25,769 nt of DNA from positions 20,278 through 46,046 of the forward strand of contig DLVV01000247.1 in the NCBI GenBank assembly GCA_003445035.1, given 5' to 3'. The notes below the pieces were generated by a model. That model did not search any database, had not been told where the DNA came from, and was given only the letters and a program-made list of their open reading frames with translations. The DNA comes from Planctomycetaceae bacterium (GTDB lineage: Bacteria > Planctomycetota > Planctomycetia > Planctomycetales > Planctomycetaceae). Below, one piece after another: positions 15,524 through 23,783 of the stretch; position 1 is the first letter of the stretch, and each line of letters starts with the position of its first letter. The position numbers and the translations under genes are program-made.

Positions 15524-15964
15524 TCAAGCGACCCACTCGATGATCATCTCGCGGATCTCATCCCGCACCCGGCGAAACACGTCTCGCTTCTGGTCGTTGG
15601 TCCCGGTCGCGTCCGCGGGGTCGTCAAACGGCCAGTGAAGCCTCTGGACACCCCCGCCGGGAAACACCGGGCACTGATCGGCCGCGTTGTCACAGACGCT
15701 GATCACCACATCGGGCGGGATCCCGGTCGGCGGCAGGAAATCGTCGATCGACTTGCTGAGTTGCTCCGAGATGTCAATCTCCAGTTCACCCATCACCTCA
15801 ACGGCCAGCGGGTGAACATACCCCGACGGACGGGCGCCCGCCGAGAGACTTTCGATGTCGGCTCCGGCGAGCTTGCGAAACAGGCCCTCGGCCATCTGGC
15901 TTCTGCACGAGTTTCCGGTACAGAGAAACAGCACGCGGCGCGGCGAATCGATCATGGCCGCCAT
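15524..15964 (-). CDS. arsC: Thioredoxin-coupled arsenate reductase
   Basis: A low-molecular-weight phosphatase-fold protein of 146 residues. The P-loop is C15-TGNSC-R21 (CX5R). Two further cysteines, C91 and C98 in SVCDNAADQCPVFPG, match the redox relay of thioredoxin-dependent ArsC, and LHWPFDDPADATG with FRRVRDEIREMI completes the ArsC pattern. It would reduce arsenate to arsenite. The ATG at 15964 has GGTGG about 8 nt upstream; an ATG at 15955 is also possible. No ArsR, ArsB or Acr3 gene is adjacent, so it is a stand-alone gene divergent from purM. Confidence 0.92.
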   Translation of the reverse strand: MAAMIDSPRRVLFLCTGNSCRSQMAEGLFRKLAGADIESLSAGARPSGYVHPLAVEVMGELEIDISEQLSKSIDDFLPPTGIPPDVVISVCDNAADQCPVFPGGGVQRLHWPFDDPADATGTNDQKRDVFRRVRDEIREMIIEWVA

Positions 15965-16007
15965 GATAACCACCGCGGCGACACCTTCCGACCCGACATC
16001 AGCCGCC

Positions 16008-16035
16008 TTGCCGGGTTGAAGTGCCTTGGTATGAT
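16008..16035 (+). promoter_or_regulatory. Candidate promoter of purM
   Basis: TTGCCG (16008-16013) and TATGAT (16030-16035) are 16 nt apart, and TGG directly before the -10 makes it an extended -10. It lies 42 nt upstream of the purM ATG in the gap divergent from arsC. Confidence 0.35.
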
Positions 16036-16077
16036 CGGGCTGCACAAAGCGCCCGGACCCTTCGGCTAAATCGCCCC

Positions 16078-17145
16078 ATGGCCCCGCTCACCTACAAGGA
16101 CGCCGGCGTCGATCTCGACCTGTATCGGGATGCGATGGAGCGTCTTCCGTCGTTGCTGAGGCGGACTCACGGACCGAGAGTGATGGACCTGCCCGGCGGC
16201 TTCGCGGGACTGTTCCGGCTGAACCCCGGCAGCCGCCTGCTGGGCCGGGGATACCGCGACCCGGTGCTGGTGGCGGGATCCGACGGCGTGGGCACCAAGG
16301 TCAAGGTGGCGTCGATGGCCGGGCGGTTCGACACCGTCGGCATCGACCTGGTGGCGATGTGCGTCAACGACTGCCTGTGTTTGGGCGCCGAACCACTGTT
16401 CTTTCTCGACTACATCGCGATGGGTGCCGACAACCCGCCGTTGATCGCCGACCTGGTTTCGGGCATCAGCGACGGTTGCCTGCAAGCCGACGCGGCGCTG
16501 CTGGGCGGCGAGACGGCGATCATGCCGGACCTGTACGCCGGCGACGACTTCGACATGGCCGGCTTCTGTGTCGGCGTCGTCGAACGCCGTCGGCTGATCG
16601 ACGGTCAGGCGATCCGTCCCGGAGACGTTCTGCTCGGACTGGCCGCGGCCGGCATCCACTCCAACGGCTACAGCCTGGTCCGCAAGGCGGTGTTCGAATC
16701 GGCCGGACTGGATATCAACGACGATGTCGAATCGCTCGGCCAGACCGTCGGCGAGGCGCTGCTGACCCCGACTCGCATCTACACCCGTCCGCTGCGAAAG
16801 GTGATGCAGCGGTACCGCGTCAAGACGGTCGTTCACGGGATGGCTCACATCACGGGGGGGGGACTCGAGGAGAACCTCGAGAGAATTTTGCCCGGGGGAT
16901 GCCGGGGAGTGGTCGAAACGGGCAGTTGGCCGGTGCCGCCGGTCTTCGACTGGATCGGCCAGCTGGGACAGGTCGAGACCGACGAGATGTACCGCGTGTT
17001 CAACATGGGCATCGGTTTCGTGCTGGTGCTCGACCCGTATTACGTCGAGAGCGTGCAACGACGTCTGGACGGGATGCGGACCGAATCGTGGGTGATCGGA
17101 CGGATCGAGGCGGGGGAACCCGGCGTCGAGCGGACCGGGTCATGA
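16078..17145 (+). CDS. purM: Phosphoribosylformylglycinamidine cyclo-ligase (AIR synthetase)
   Basis: PurM closes the imidazole ring in purine synthesis, turning FGAM into AIR with ATP. The 355-residue product has the family's usual length. Motifs include [10 protein letters not shown] at the start, [15 protein letters not shown], the conserved [48 protein letters not shown] and [11 protein letters not shown]. The ATG at 16078 begins just before the conserved N-terminus. The stop overlaps the ATG of the following ABC permease gene as ATGA. Base and codon use is like the neighbours. Confidence 0.97.
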   Translation: MAPLTYKDAGVDLDLYRDAMERLPSLLRRTHGPRVMDLPGGFAGLFRLNPGSRLLGRGYRDPVLVAGSDGVGTKVKVASMAGRFDTVGIDLVAMCVNDCLCLGAEPLFFLDYIAMGADNPPLIADLVSGISDGCLQADAALLGGETAIMPDLYAGDDFDMAGFCVGVVERRRLIDGQAIRPGDVLLGLAAAGIHSNGYSLVRKAVFESAGLDINDDVESLGQTVGEALLTPTRIYTRPLRKVMQRYRVKTVVHGMAHITGGGLEENLERILPGGCRGVVETGSWPVPPVFDWIGQLGQVETDEMYRVFNMGIGFVLVLDPYYVESVQRRLDGMRTESWVIGRIEAGEPGVERTGS

Positions 17146-17990
17146 ACGAGGCCGGCCACGAGCAACCCAACTACCGCTGGGTCTGGTTGACGTTCGTCCG
17201 CAACGCGCTGATCCGCGAAATGACCTTCCGTGGGAACTTCCTGATCACCGTGGTGACCCGGGCCCTGTGGTTCTGCAGCCAGATCCTGCTCTTCAAGATC
17301 ATCTTCCACAACGTCCAGCACATCACCCCGGGCTGGAACGAGTACCAGTACTTCGCCTTCATGGCGACCGGGATGCTGATCAACGCGTTGGTCGAAGCGT
17401 TGTTCATGCCGAACATGGCGAACTTCAGCGAGTTGATCCGCACCGGCAACCTCGACTTCGCACTGCTGAAACCCATCGACACCCAGTTCCTGATCTCGTT
17501 CGAGAAGATGGACCTGGCGATGCTCAACCAGATCCTGCTCTCGGTCGGACTGCTGATCTACGCGCTCTCGAACCTGCCGACAGGGACCGAGGTCAGTGTG
17601 ACCATCGGCAGCGTGGCCCTGTACGTGCTGTTCATCGTCGTCGGCGTGACAATTCTCTACAGCCTGATGATCTCGCTGGCGAGCACCGCGATCTGGTTCG
17701 GCCGCAACCAGGGCCTGTACGACTTCTGGTTCTACATCACCGTCTTCGCCCGCTACCCGCGGAGCATCTACCAGACGGCGACCCCGGCCGGTGACGTGAT
17801 CCGGTTCGTCTTCACCTTCATCCTGCCGATCCTGGTCGTGGTGACCGTCCCGTCGAGGGTGCTGCTCAACACGCTGGGCAACCAGTCGTGGCTGGCCGGA
17901 ATCGGCCTGGCCGCGGCCGGAATCGGGCTGGTCGTCTCGCGGATGATCTTCACGTGGTCACTGCGAAGCTACCGCAGCGCGAGCAGCTAG
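17142..17990 (+). CDS. ABC-2 type transporter permease (DUF990-like family)
   Basis: The 282-residue integral membrane protein has six likely transmembrane segments and resembles the ABC-2 permeases of the DUF990/ABC2_membrane_6 group, with [17 protein letters not shown] as the most telling stretch. Members work as paired permeases with a separate ATPase, exporting unknown substrates. Neither the partner permease nor the ATPase is in the window. The ATG overlaps the purM stop by 4 bp (ATGA), so it is translated with purM, although no functional link is known. It converges with the acidic-tail membrane protein. Confidence 0.87.
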   Translation: MNEAGHEQPNYRWVWLTFVRNALIREMTFRGNFLITVVTRALWFCSQILLFKIIFHNVQHITPGWNEYQYFAFMATGMLINALVEALFMPNMANFSELIRTGNLDFALLKPIDTQFLISFEKMDLAMLNQILLSVGLLIYALSNLPTGTEVSVTIGSVALYVLFIVVGVTILYSLMISLASTAIWFGRNQGLYDFWFYITVFARYPRSIYQTATPAGDVIRFVFTFILPILVVVTVPSRVLLNTLGNQSWLAGIGLAAAGIGLVVSRMIFTWSLRSYRSASS

Positions 17991-18003
17991 CCGGCGACGG
18001 ATT

Positions 18004-18462
18004 TCACGCGTCTTCGAAATCGAAGACGTCATCGTCGTCATCGGTGGCGAAGATGTCCTCTTCGTCGAGTCCCTCGATCTGGAGCTCGTCGTCGGATTCG
18101 TCGTCGGATTCGTCCTCGGCGAACGGATCCTCGTCGTCATCTTCTTCATCGACGAACGGATCATCATCCTCAACGACAAACGGGCTGTCACCCTCGGCAT
18201 CGGTGTCCCGTTGGTCTTCAACCAGCACGTCGTCGCCGACGGCGACCTTGCTGCCACCGGCAAAGATCAACACGCCGGCCGGCATCAGCGCCACCAGCGC
18301 GCTGACCGCCAGCGTCGCTCCCACCAGGATCAGCAACGGGACGTTGCCGGTCACCTCGGTGGCATGCTCACCGGTGATGAAGGTCATGATCAGTAACGCC
18401 GCGAGTCCCGCTGCAGGAACAGCAGCGACAAGCGAGGCCATGGTCTGTCCGAATTTCGACAC
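18004..18462 (-). CDS. Membrane protein with long acidic tail
   Basis: Residues 8-30 and about 40-68 are two hydrophobic helices. From about residue 78 the chain is almost wholly Asp/Glu/Ser, ending TDDDDDVFDFEDA, a strongly negative, probably disordered cytoplasmic or periplasmic tail. I favour the GTG at 18462 because GGGAG lies about 9 nt upstream and the product then begins VSKFGQTMASLV. A GTG at 18477 and an ATG at 18441 are alternatives. I recognise no family. The acidic run is encoded by repeated GAC/GAT/GAG codons, which explains the repetitive look of the DNA at 18020-18200. Confidence 0.7.
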   Translation of the reverse strand: MSKFGQTMASLVAAVPAAGLAALLIMTFITGEHATEVTGNVPLLILVGATLAVSALVALMPAGVLIFAGGSKVAVGDDVLVEDQRDTDAEGDSPFVVEDDDPFVDEEDDDEDPFAEDESDDESDDELQIEGLDEEDIFATDDDDDVFDFEDA

Positions 18463-18655
18463 CGGAGCGTCTCCCACGGGTCACCGGGCACCGGGTCCTC
18501 CCGGCACTCCCTTGTCGTAATCCTATGTCCGAAACGCCCCGCCGGGCAAGTAGCTGAAGCCGGAGGTCCGATCACCGGGGTGAGGTTGGCGCGGGCGTGA
18601 CGGATCTGCCGGTTGCGAGGGGACCCGGTGGACGCACGCAGGGCTCTCTGAGACG

Positions 18656-19339
18656 ATGATCGCGATGACCGGAATTCCGACAATCAATCGAAACGTGGTC
18701 GACTGCGAGCGGTGTCCCGAATTGCGGGAGTACTGCGCCGAGGTGGCACGGACCAAGCGACGCGCCTACCGGGATCACCAGTACTGGGGGCGGCCGGTGC
18801 CGGTGGTCGGCGATCCCCGGGCTCGACTGCTGATCGTCGGATTGGCCCCCGGGGCTCACGGAGCCAACCGCACCGGCCGGATGTTCACCGGCGACCGCAG
18901 CGGCGAATGGCTGTTCCGCGCCCTGCACAGGGCGGGATTCGCCAACCAGCCCGAGTCGATCGGACCCGGCGACGGACTCGAACTGCTCGACTGCCTGATC
19001 ACCAACGTCTGTCACTGCGCGCCGCCGAAGAACAAGCCGACCCGCGACCAGCTCCAGGCGTGCCAGCACTGGTTCGACCAGGTGGTCGACGCGGTCCCGG
19101 CCCGGGTCTTCGTGGCACTGGGCGGACTGGCGTGGCAGGGACTGGCCAAACTGATTGGCCGCCGCGAGTGGAGCAGCCAGCGGCTTCCCAGGTTCAGCCA
19201 CGGGGCGATGGCTCCCCTGGCTGGAAACCGCTGGCTGCTGGGCAGCTACCACCCCAGCCAGCAGAACACGTTCACCGGGCGGCTGACCGAGGAAATGTTC
19301 GACGAGGTGTTTTCGCAGGCCCGGACGAAGCTGACCTGA
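18656..19339 (+). CDS. Family 5 (UDGb-type) uracil-DNA glycosylase with Fe-S cluster
   Basis: This enzyme would remove uracil and related deaminated bases from DNA. The 227-residue product shows the family 5 motifs GLAPGAHGANRTGRMFTGD (62-80), LITNVCHCAPPKNKPT, and the C-terminal HPSQQNTFTGRL (199-210). Likely 4Fe-4S ligands are C17 and C20 (DCERC), a cysteine of the VCHC pair (119/121) and C136. The ATG at 18656 (or 18665) starts just before the first cysteines. It stands alone on its strand, with 193 nt of gap upstream in which I see no RNA gene. Confidence 0.93.
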   Translation: MIAMTGIPTINRNVVDCERCPELREYCAEVARTKRRAYRDHQYWGRPVPVVGDPRARLLIVGLAPGAHGANRTGRMFTGDRSGEWLFRALHRAGFANQPESIGPGDGLELLDCLITNVCHCAPPKNKPTRDQLQACQHWFDQVVDAVPARVFVALGGLAWQGLAKLIGRREWSSQRLPRFSHGAMAPLAGNRWLLGSYHPSQQNTFTGRLTEEMFDEVFSQARTKLT

Positions 19340-19357
19340 CGACCCGCCCACTCCAGC

Positions 19358-19387
19358 TTGCAACCTCGCAGCATGCTGGGGTATAAG
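19358..19387 (+). promoter_or_regulatory. Candidate promoter of the Tat-exported oxidoreductase gene
   Basis: TTGCAA (19358-19363) and TATAAG (19382-19387) are 18 nt apart and 51 nt upstream of the start at 19439. They fit a sigma-70-type promoter and would give the gene its own transcript. Confidence 0.4.
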
Positions 19388-19438
19388 CGCTGTTTGATGG
19401 GTAATTCCCACCCCGGGGTCCACAACAAGAGGTCGGTC

Positions 19439-20869
19439 ATGACTGGTCAGAATCGTCGTCGTTTCCTGCAATCCTCACTGGCTGCCGGAGCCACGTTCGC
19501 CATCAGCGGCACCAAGTCCTCGGGCAATATCCTGGGGGCCAACGACCGACTGCGGGTCGCGGTGGCCGGGCTGCACGGCCGTGGCCGATCGCACTACGGG
19601 GCGTACGCCAGGATGAAGGATGTCCAGGTGGCCTACGTGGTCGATCCGGACAGCCGCCAGTATTCCCGGGCCATCAGCGACGTCAAGAACACTTCGGGAA
19701 CCGCTCCCAAGCCGATCAAGGATGTCCGCGAGGTACTCGACGACAAGAACCTGGATGCCGTTTCGATCGCCACTCCCAACCACTGGCACTCGTTGATGAG
19801 CATCTGGGCCTGCCAGGCCGGGAAGGACGTCTACGTCGAAAAACCGCTGTCTCACAACATCTTCGAAGGCCGCAAGCTGGTCGAAGCGGCCCGGAAATAC
19901 AAGCGGATGGTCCAGCACGGAACCCAGGCGCGGTCCAGCAACAGCCGGGCCAGCGAGATCGCCGCGGTGCAGAGCGGAAAGTACGGCAAGCTGACTGTTT
20001 CGAAGGGATACTGCTGCAAGCCCCGCTGGAGCATCGGGAAGAAAGCGAACGAGAAGCCGCCGGCCGAACTGGACTTCAACATCTGGCTGGGGCCCGCGCC
20101 CGATCAGCCCTACCACGGCAACCTGGTTCACTACAACTGGCACTGGTTCTGGGACACCGGCAACGGCGACACCGGCAACCAGGGAGTGCACCAGATGGAT
20201 GTCGCCCGCTGGGCGATCCCCGGAGCCACCCTGCCCAAACGGGTCGTGAGCATGGGCGGACGCTTCGGCTACGACGACCAGGGCGAAACACCCAACACCC
20301 AGGTCACCGTGATGGAGTACGACGAGGCCCTGCTGCTGTTCGAAACCCGCGGACTGGTGGGCAAGCACAAGAGCATGGGACGGGTGGTGGACAACGAGTA
20401 CTACACGACCGAGGGCATGATCCGCGGCGGGATGTTCTACCCCAAGGGGGGCGGCAAGCCCGAGAAGATCCAGGGACCGAAGGTCGAAGTGACCCCCGGG
20501 GGCCCGTTCGGCAGCTTCATTCACGCCGTCCGCAGCCGCAAGGTCGCTGACCTCAACGCCGATGTACTCGAGGGCCACTACTCCAGCGCCCTGTGCCACC
20601 TCTGCAACATCTCCTACCGCCTCGGCGTCAGTGTTCCGTTCCGCAACCGTGATCGGACACTGGGAGAGAACCCGCAGGTGTTGTCATCGATCGAGAAGGT
20701 CCGTGAGAACCTCGACGTGGTCGGCGAAAAACTGGCTTCGGCCAGCTACCACCTCGGTCGGCCGCTCAACATGGATCCGAAGGCCGAACGCTTCATCGAC
20801 GACACGAAGGCCAACGCACTGTTGACCCGCAACTACCGCAAGCCGTTCGTGGTTCCCGAGACAGTCTAA
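19439..20869 (+). CDS. Tat-exported Gfo/Idh/MocA family oxidoreductase
   Basis: The 476-residue product begins MTGQNRRRFLQSSLAAGATF, a twin-arginine signal, so the folded protein with its NAD(P) is probably exported to the periplasm. The Rossmann motif VAVAGLHGRGRSH (40-52), ATPNHWH (111-117) and the catalytic EKP (134-136, in YVEKPLSHN) are intact. The C-terminal half shows the alpha/beta domain with NYHWFWD-like NWHWFWDTGNGDTGNQGVH. The ATG follows AGAGG by about 8 nt. Such proteins are abundant in planctomycetes and probably act on sugars; the substrate is unknown. Confidence 0.93.
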   Translation: MTGQNRRRFLQSSLAAGATFAISGTKSSGNILGANDRLRVAVAGLHGRGRSHYGAYARMKDVQVAYVVDPDSRQYSRAISDVKNTSGTAPKPIKDVREVLDDKNLDAVSIATPNHWHSLMSIWACQAGKDVYVEKPLSHNIFEGRKLVEAARKYKRMVQHGTQARSSNSRASEIAAVQSGKYGKLTVSKGYCCKPRWSIGKKANEKPPAELDFNIWLGPAPDQPYHGNLVHYNWHWFWDTGNGDTGNQGVHQMDVARWAIPGATLPKRVVSMGGRFGYDDQGETPNTQVTVMEYDEALLLFETRGLVGKHKSMGRVVDNEYYTTEGMIRGGMFYPKGGGKPEKIQGPKVEVTPGGPFGSFIHAVRSRKVADLNADVLEGHYSSALCHLCNISYRLGVSVPFRNRDRTLGENPQVLSSIEKVRENLDVVGEKLASASYHLGRPLNMDPKAERFIDDTKANALLTRNYRKPFVVPETV

Positions 20870-20883
20870 GCGGTCCAACGGCG

Positions 20884-22086
20884 ATGAATCAGCCACGGAC
20901 GTGCCCGTTGTGCGACGGGGAGATGATGGGGACCGCCGAAGGTGCGTGGCGGTGCGGGGAATGTGGAGCCGAATGGCTCGACGCCGCCGGTGACACCGCC
21001 GGCAGCGGAGGCTTGGCCGACTCGGTGGCATCGGCCGGCCGGTACCTCTTCTACGGCCTCTCGCTGCCCGAACGAGCTGTTCGCAGTTCGATCGGGATGG
21101 CCGCCGGAGCGGCCCGGGAAACCGCCCAGTTCCTGATTCCCCGAGCCTTCCAGGACTCCAAGACCTACGGCATCGTCATCAGGAACTCGCTCAACTTCCT
21201 GGTTTCCGACGTCGGCGGAGTCGCTCCAGATCCCAGCGGCGAAGAGCCGGCCATCGAAGGGTACCTGGCGAGAAAGGCGGTGGGGAACTTCGTCGACCTG
21301 GCCGGCTGGGCCACTCTCTCGTGCTCACCCATCTGGCTGATGGCCGTCGTCAGCGACGTCGCCTACGGTGCCCGCACCTACACTCGGGAACTGGCAACCG
21401 AACTCAAGCAGAAGGGTCTGATCGACGAAAATTCGACGATCAATTCCGTCGATGACCTGCTGGGGGCGATCCAGGGAGCCACCGGGGAAGCGGCCGGAAT
21501 GTTCGACACACCACCACTGTCGGTCAGCGATCTCAAGGCCACCCTCGAGGCCACCCGGACCGCGCTCGACGGAGCCGACATCACGAGCATGATTCCCGAA
21601 AGCGAACTCGAGACGCTCTGGGACGAGATGAAGCAGGTGGCCGGAGAAGAGGATGTCGGCCTGCTGGGCGTTTCCGGTGCCGTCACCATGCTCACGCTGC
21701 AGAAAGTCAGCACCGTCGGGCACGGCGCGCTGACCGGAGTCCAGGTCGTCGGCGGACTGCTGAATCGGCAGGTCATCAGCCACTACACCGAATCGATGGC
21801 CACGATCCAGAAACAGGGGTTCTACCAGTCGCTGCGGGACACCAGCGAACCCTACATCGACGCCGTCTGGTCCAACTTTTCGATCGACCGCAAGACCTGG
21901 ACCGAATCGGTATTGAGTGGCCGTGCGATCGGATGGGGTTTCAACAAGGTGGCGGGATGGTTTCAGGGCAACAAGGCCAATAAGTCCAGTGACCGGACGG
22001 ATGACGTCCAGGAAATCGAGACGGAGGAATCGGCAAGCCGCGTGGAAGAGGACACCGGCGACGTCAACGGAGACCAGACGACATGA
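20884..22086 (+). CDS. Zinc-ribbon protein of unknown function
   Basis: The 400-residue product has an N-terminal zinc ribbon (C7-x2-C10 and C24-x2-C27), then a Gly/Ala-rich segment. The middle is helical, with one hydrophobic stretch at about 137-160 that may touch or cross the membrane. The last 35 residues are acidic and polar. I do not recognise a family beyond the ribbon. The gene starts 14 nt after the Gfo/Idh stop and its own stop overlaps the HIT gene as ATGA (22083-22086), so it is probably co-transcribed with both. Confidence 0.85.
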   Translation: MNQPRTCPLCDGEMMGTAEGAWRCGECGAEWLDAAGDTAGSGGLADSVASAGRYLFYGLSLPERAVRSSIGMAAGAARETAQFLIPRAFQDSKTYGIVIRNSLNFLVSDVGGVAPDPSGEEPAIEGYLARKAVGNFVDLAGWATLSCSPIWLMAVVSDVAYGARTYTRELATELKQKGLIDENSTINSVDDLLGAIQGATGEAAGMFDTPPLSVSDLKATLEATRTALDGADITSMIPESELETLWDEMKQVAGEEDVGLLGVSGAVTMLTLQKVSTVGHGALTGVQVVGGLLNRQVISHYTESMATIQKQGFYQSLRDTSEPYIDAVWSNFSIDRKTWTESVLSGRAIGWGFNKVAGWFQGNKANKSSDRTDDVQEIETEESASRVEEDTGDVNGDQTT

Positions 22087-22583
22087 CCGACCCGGCACCA
22101 CTCTGGGCCCCGTGGCGACTCGACTACATCAAGTCGACCGACCGGGACGAGGGCTGTTTCCTCTGCAGGTACCGCGATGCCGATCCGTCCGAGGACGCCC
22201 ACAACCTGGTGATCGGGCGTGGCGAACGGACCATCTGCCTGCTCAACCGATTCCCCTACAACAACGGGCACCTGCTGGTCGCCCCCCTGGAACACGTCGG
22301 TGACCTCCAGGAGGTCTCGGCCGACGGGCTGGCCGAGTGCATGAGAGAACTCAAACGGTGGACCGGGCGGTTGCGCGAGACGATGTCGCCGGACGGATTC
22401 AACATCGGAATCAACATCGGCCAGGTCGCCGGGGCCGGACTGCCCGGCCACCTGCACTGGCATATCGTTCCACGCTGGAACGGCGACACGAATTTCATGC
22501 CGGTCGTCGGCAACGCCAACGTGATTCCCCAGTCGCTGGAATCGCTCCATGGGCTACTGGTCGACGAGAGGTCCACCGACTGA
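22083..22583 (+). CDS. HIT family hydrolase/phosphorylase
   Basis: The 166-residue product ends its conserved core with GHLHWHIVPRW, the histidine triad (H-x-H-x-H) of nucleotide-binding HIT proteins. WAPWRLDYI at the start, CFLC at about 25-28, and LNRFPYNNGHLLVAP are typical of the Ap4A-phosphorylase-like bacterial branch. It probably cleaves dinucleoside polyphosphates or nucleoside phosphoramidates. Two cysteines in CFLC may bind zinc with other residues, as in related proteins. It overlaps the zinc-ribbon gene by 4 bp. Confidence 0.94.
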   Translation: MTDPAPLWAPWRLDYIKSTDRDEGCFLCRYRDADPSEDAHNLVIGRGERTICLLNRFPYNNGHLLVAPLEHVGDLQEVSADGLAECMRELKRWTGRLRETMSPDGFNIGINIGQVAGAGLPGHLHWHIVPRWNGDTNFMPVVGNANVIPQSLESLHGLLVDERSTD

Positions 22584-22698
22584 TTGCGCCAGTGGAATTC
22601 GTCTCGATCGCCGCCTATCATGAGACTGCGGGCAGCCTCGCCACAGTTCTGACACGGCTGCCCACCGATACGATTCCCAGGTCGCGGTAACACGCAGC

Positions 22699-23763
22699 AT
22701 GCTGATTTTTATTGTCCGAGTGCTGTATTTCCTGGTCTGTGCCGGGGCACTGGCGACCTACATCCGCCAGGACACTTTCGATCTCCCGTACTACGCGGCC
22801 CTGTTGCTGTGGGTTGGCCTGTTGGCCGTGACCCAGTTGTTCACGCTGATCGATGTGCTGATCAAGCGGAAACGGATCGAAGTGCTCTCGTCGATCTACT
22901 TCGGGCTGCTTGTCGGTGCCCTGCTCAGCTACCTGCTGATCCAGGCTCTCGAACCGGTCCGTGAACAACTCAAGTCCCTCAACGTCACCGGCGATGCGAC
23001 CGGTTCGGGACTCAACGTGATGTTCCTCATCGAGTTGCTCACCCCGCTGATCCTCAGCTACGTCAGCATCTCGTTCCTGCTGCAGACCAAGGACGATTTC
23101 CGGTTCGTGATCCCCTACGTCGAGTTTTCACGTGAACTCAAGGGGGGCCGGCCACTGGTACTGGACAGCAGCGCACTGATCGACGGACGGATCGCCGACG
23201 TGGCCGAGACACAGATCGTCGCGTCGCAGTTGATCGTGCCCTCGTTCATTCTCAAGGAGGTCCAGGACATCGCCGACAGCAACGACAAGAACCGGCGTGT
23301 CCGAGGACGACGGGGACTCGACGTGCTCGACAAGCTGCAGAAGAGCGCCCACGCCGAGGTGACCGTCTACAGAGGGGCGAACCTCGAACGCATGGAACTG
23401 ACCAACGACCAGCGTCTTGTCGAACTGGCCAGCGAGCTTGGAGGCGGTATCGTCACCAATGACTTCAACCTCAACAAGGTTGCCGCACTGCAGGGAGTCG
23501 CCGCGATCAACCTCAACGACGTCTCCAATGCCCTGAAGCCACGGTTCGTCCCCGGCGACATGCTGAAGACGAAGATCACCAAGGAGGGCGAAACGCCTGG
23601 GCAGGGGGTCGGGTTCCTCGACGACGGCACAATGGTCGTCTGCGAACAGGCTGTGGATTTGATCGGAAAAGAGATCGACCTGACGGTGACCAGCGTGTTG
23701 CAGAACAGCGCCGGCCGCATGATCTTCGGACGCCAGTCCGACACCGACCCGGTTTCATCCTGA
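22699..23763 (+). CDS. Membrane-anchored PIN-TRAM domain protein (YacL-like)
   Basis: The 354-residue product has four N-terminal hydrophobic helices (about 2-20, 33-52, 64-83 and 105-128), a PIN nuclease domain (150-275) with acidic residues D156, E187, D237 and D255 in the positions of the metal site (LVLDSSALIDGR, VTNDFNLNK), and a C-terminal TRAM domain (about 283-345) likely to bind RNA. This is the order of Bacillus YacL. It is probably a membrane-tethered ribonuclease; the target is unknown. It converges with argS across a 20-nt gap. Confidence 0.95.
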   Translation: MLIFIVRVLYFLVCAGALATYIRQDTFDLPYYAALLLWVGLLAVTQLFTLIDVLIKRKRIEVLSSIYFGLLVGALLSYLLIQALEPVREQLKSLNVTGDATGSGLNVMFLIELLTPLILSYVSISFLLQTKDDFRFVIPYVEFSRELKGGRPLVLDSSALIDGRIADVAETQIVASQLIVPSFILKEVQDIADSNDKNRRVRGRRGLDVLDKLQKSAHAEVTVYRGANLERMELTNDQRLVELASELGGGIVTNDFNLNKVAALQGVAAINLNDVSNALKPRFVPGDMLKTKITKEGETPGQGVGFLDDGTMVVCEQAVDLIGKEIDLTVTSVLQNSAGRMIFGRQSDTDPVSS

Positions 23764-23783
23764 CGAGCGTCACCCCGGGATCG

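Noticed and set aside
18020..18200. Repetitive gtc/atc-rich DNA that could pass for a tandem repeat
   Set aside because: It is the codon pattern of the Asp/Glu-rich tail of the minus-strand membrane protein, not a repeat with a fixed unit.
18463..18655. Possible small RNA (SRP-like) in the gap before the glycosylase gene
   Set aside because: The conserved SRP tip sequence is absent on both strands and no stable long hairpin is visible.
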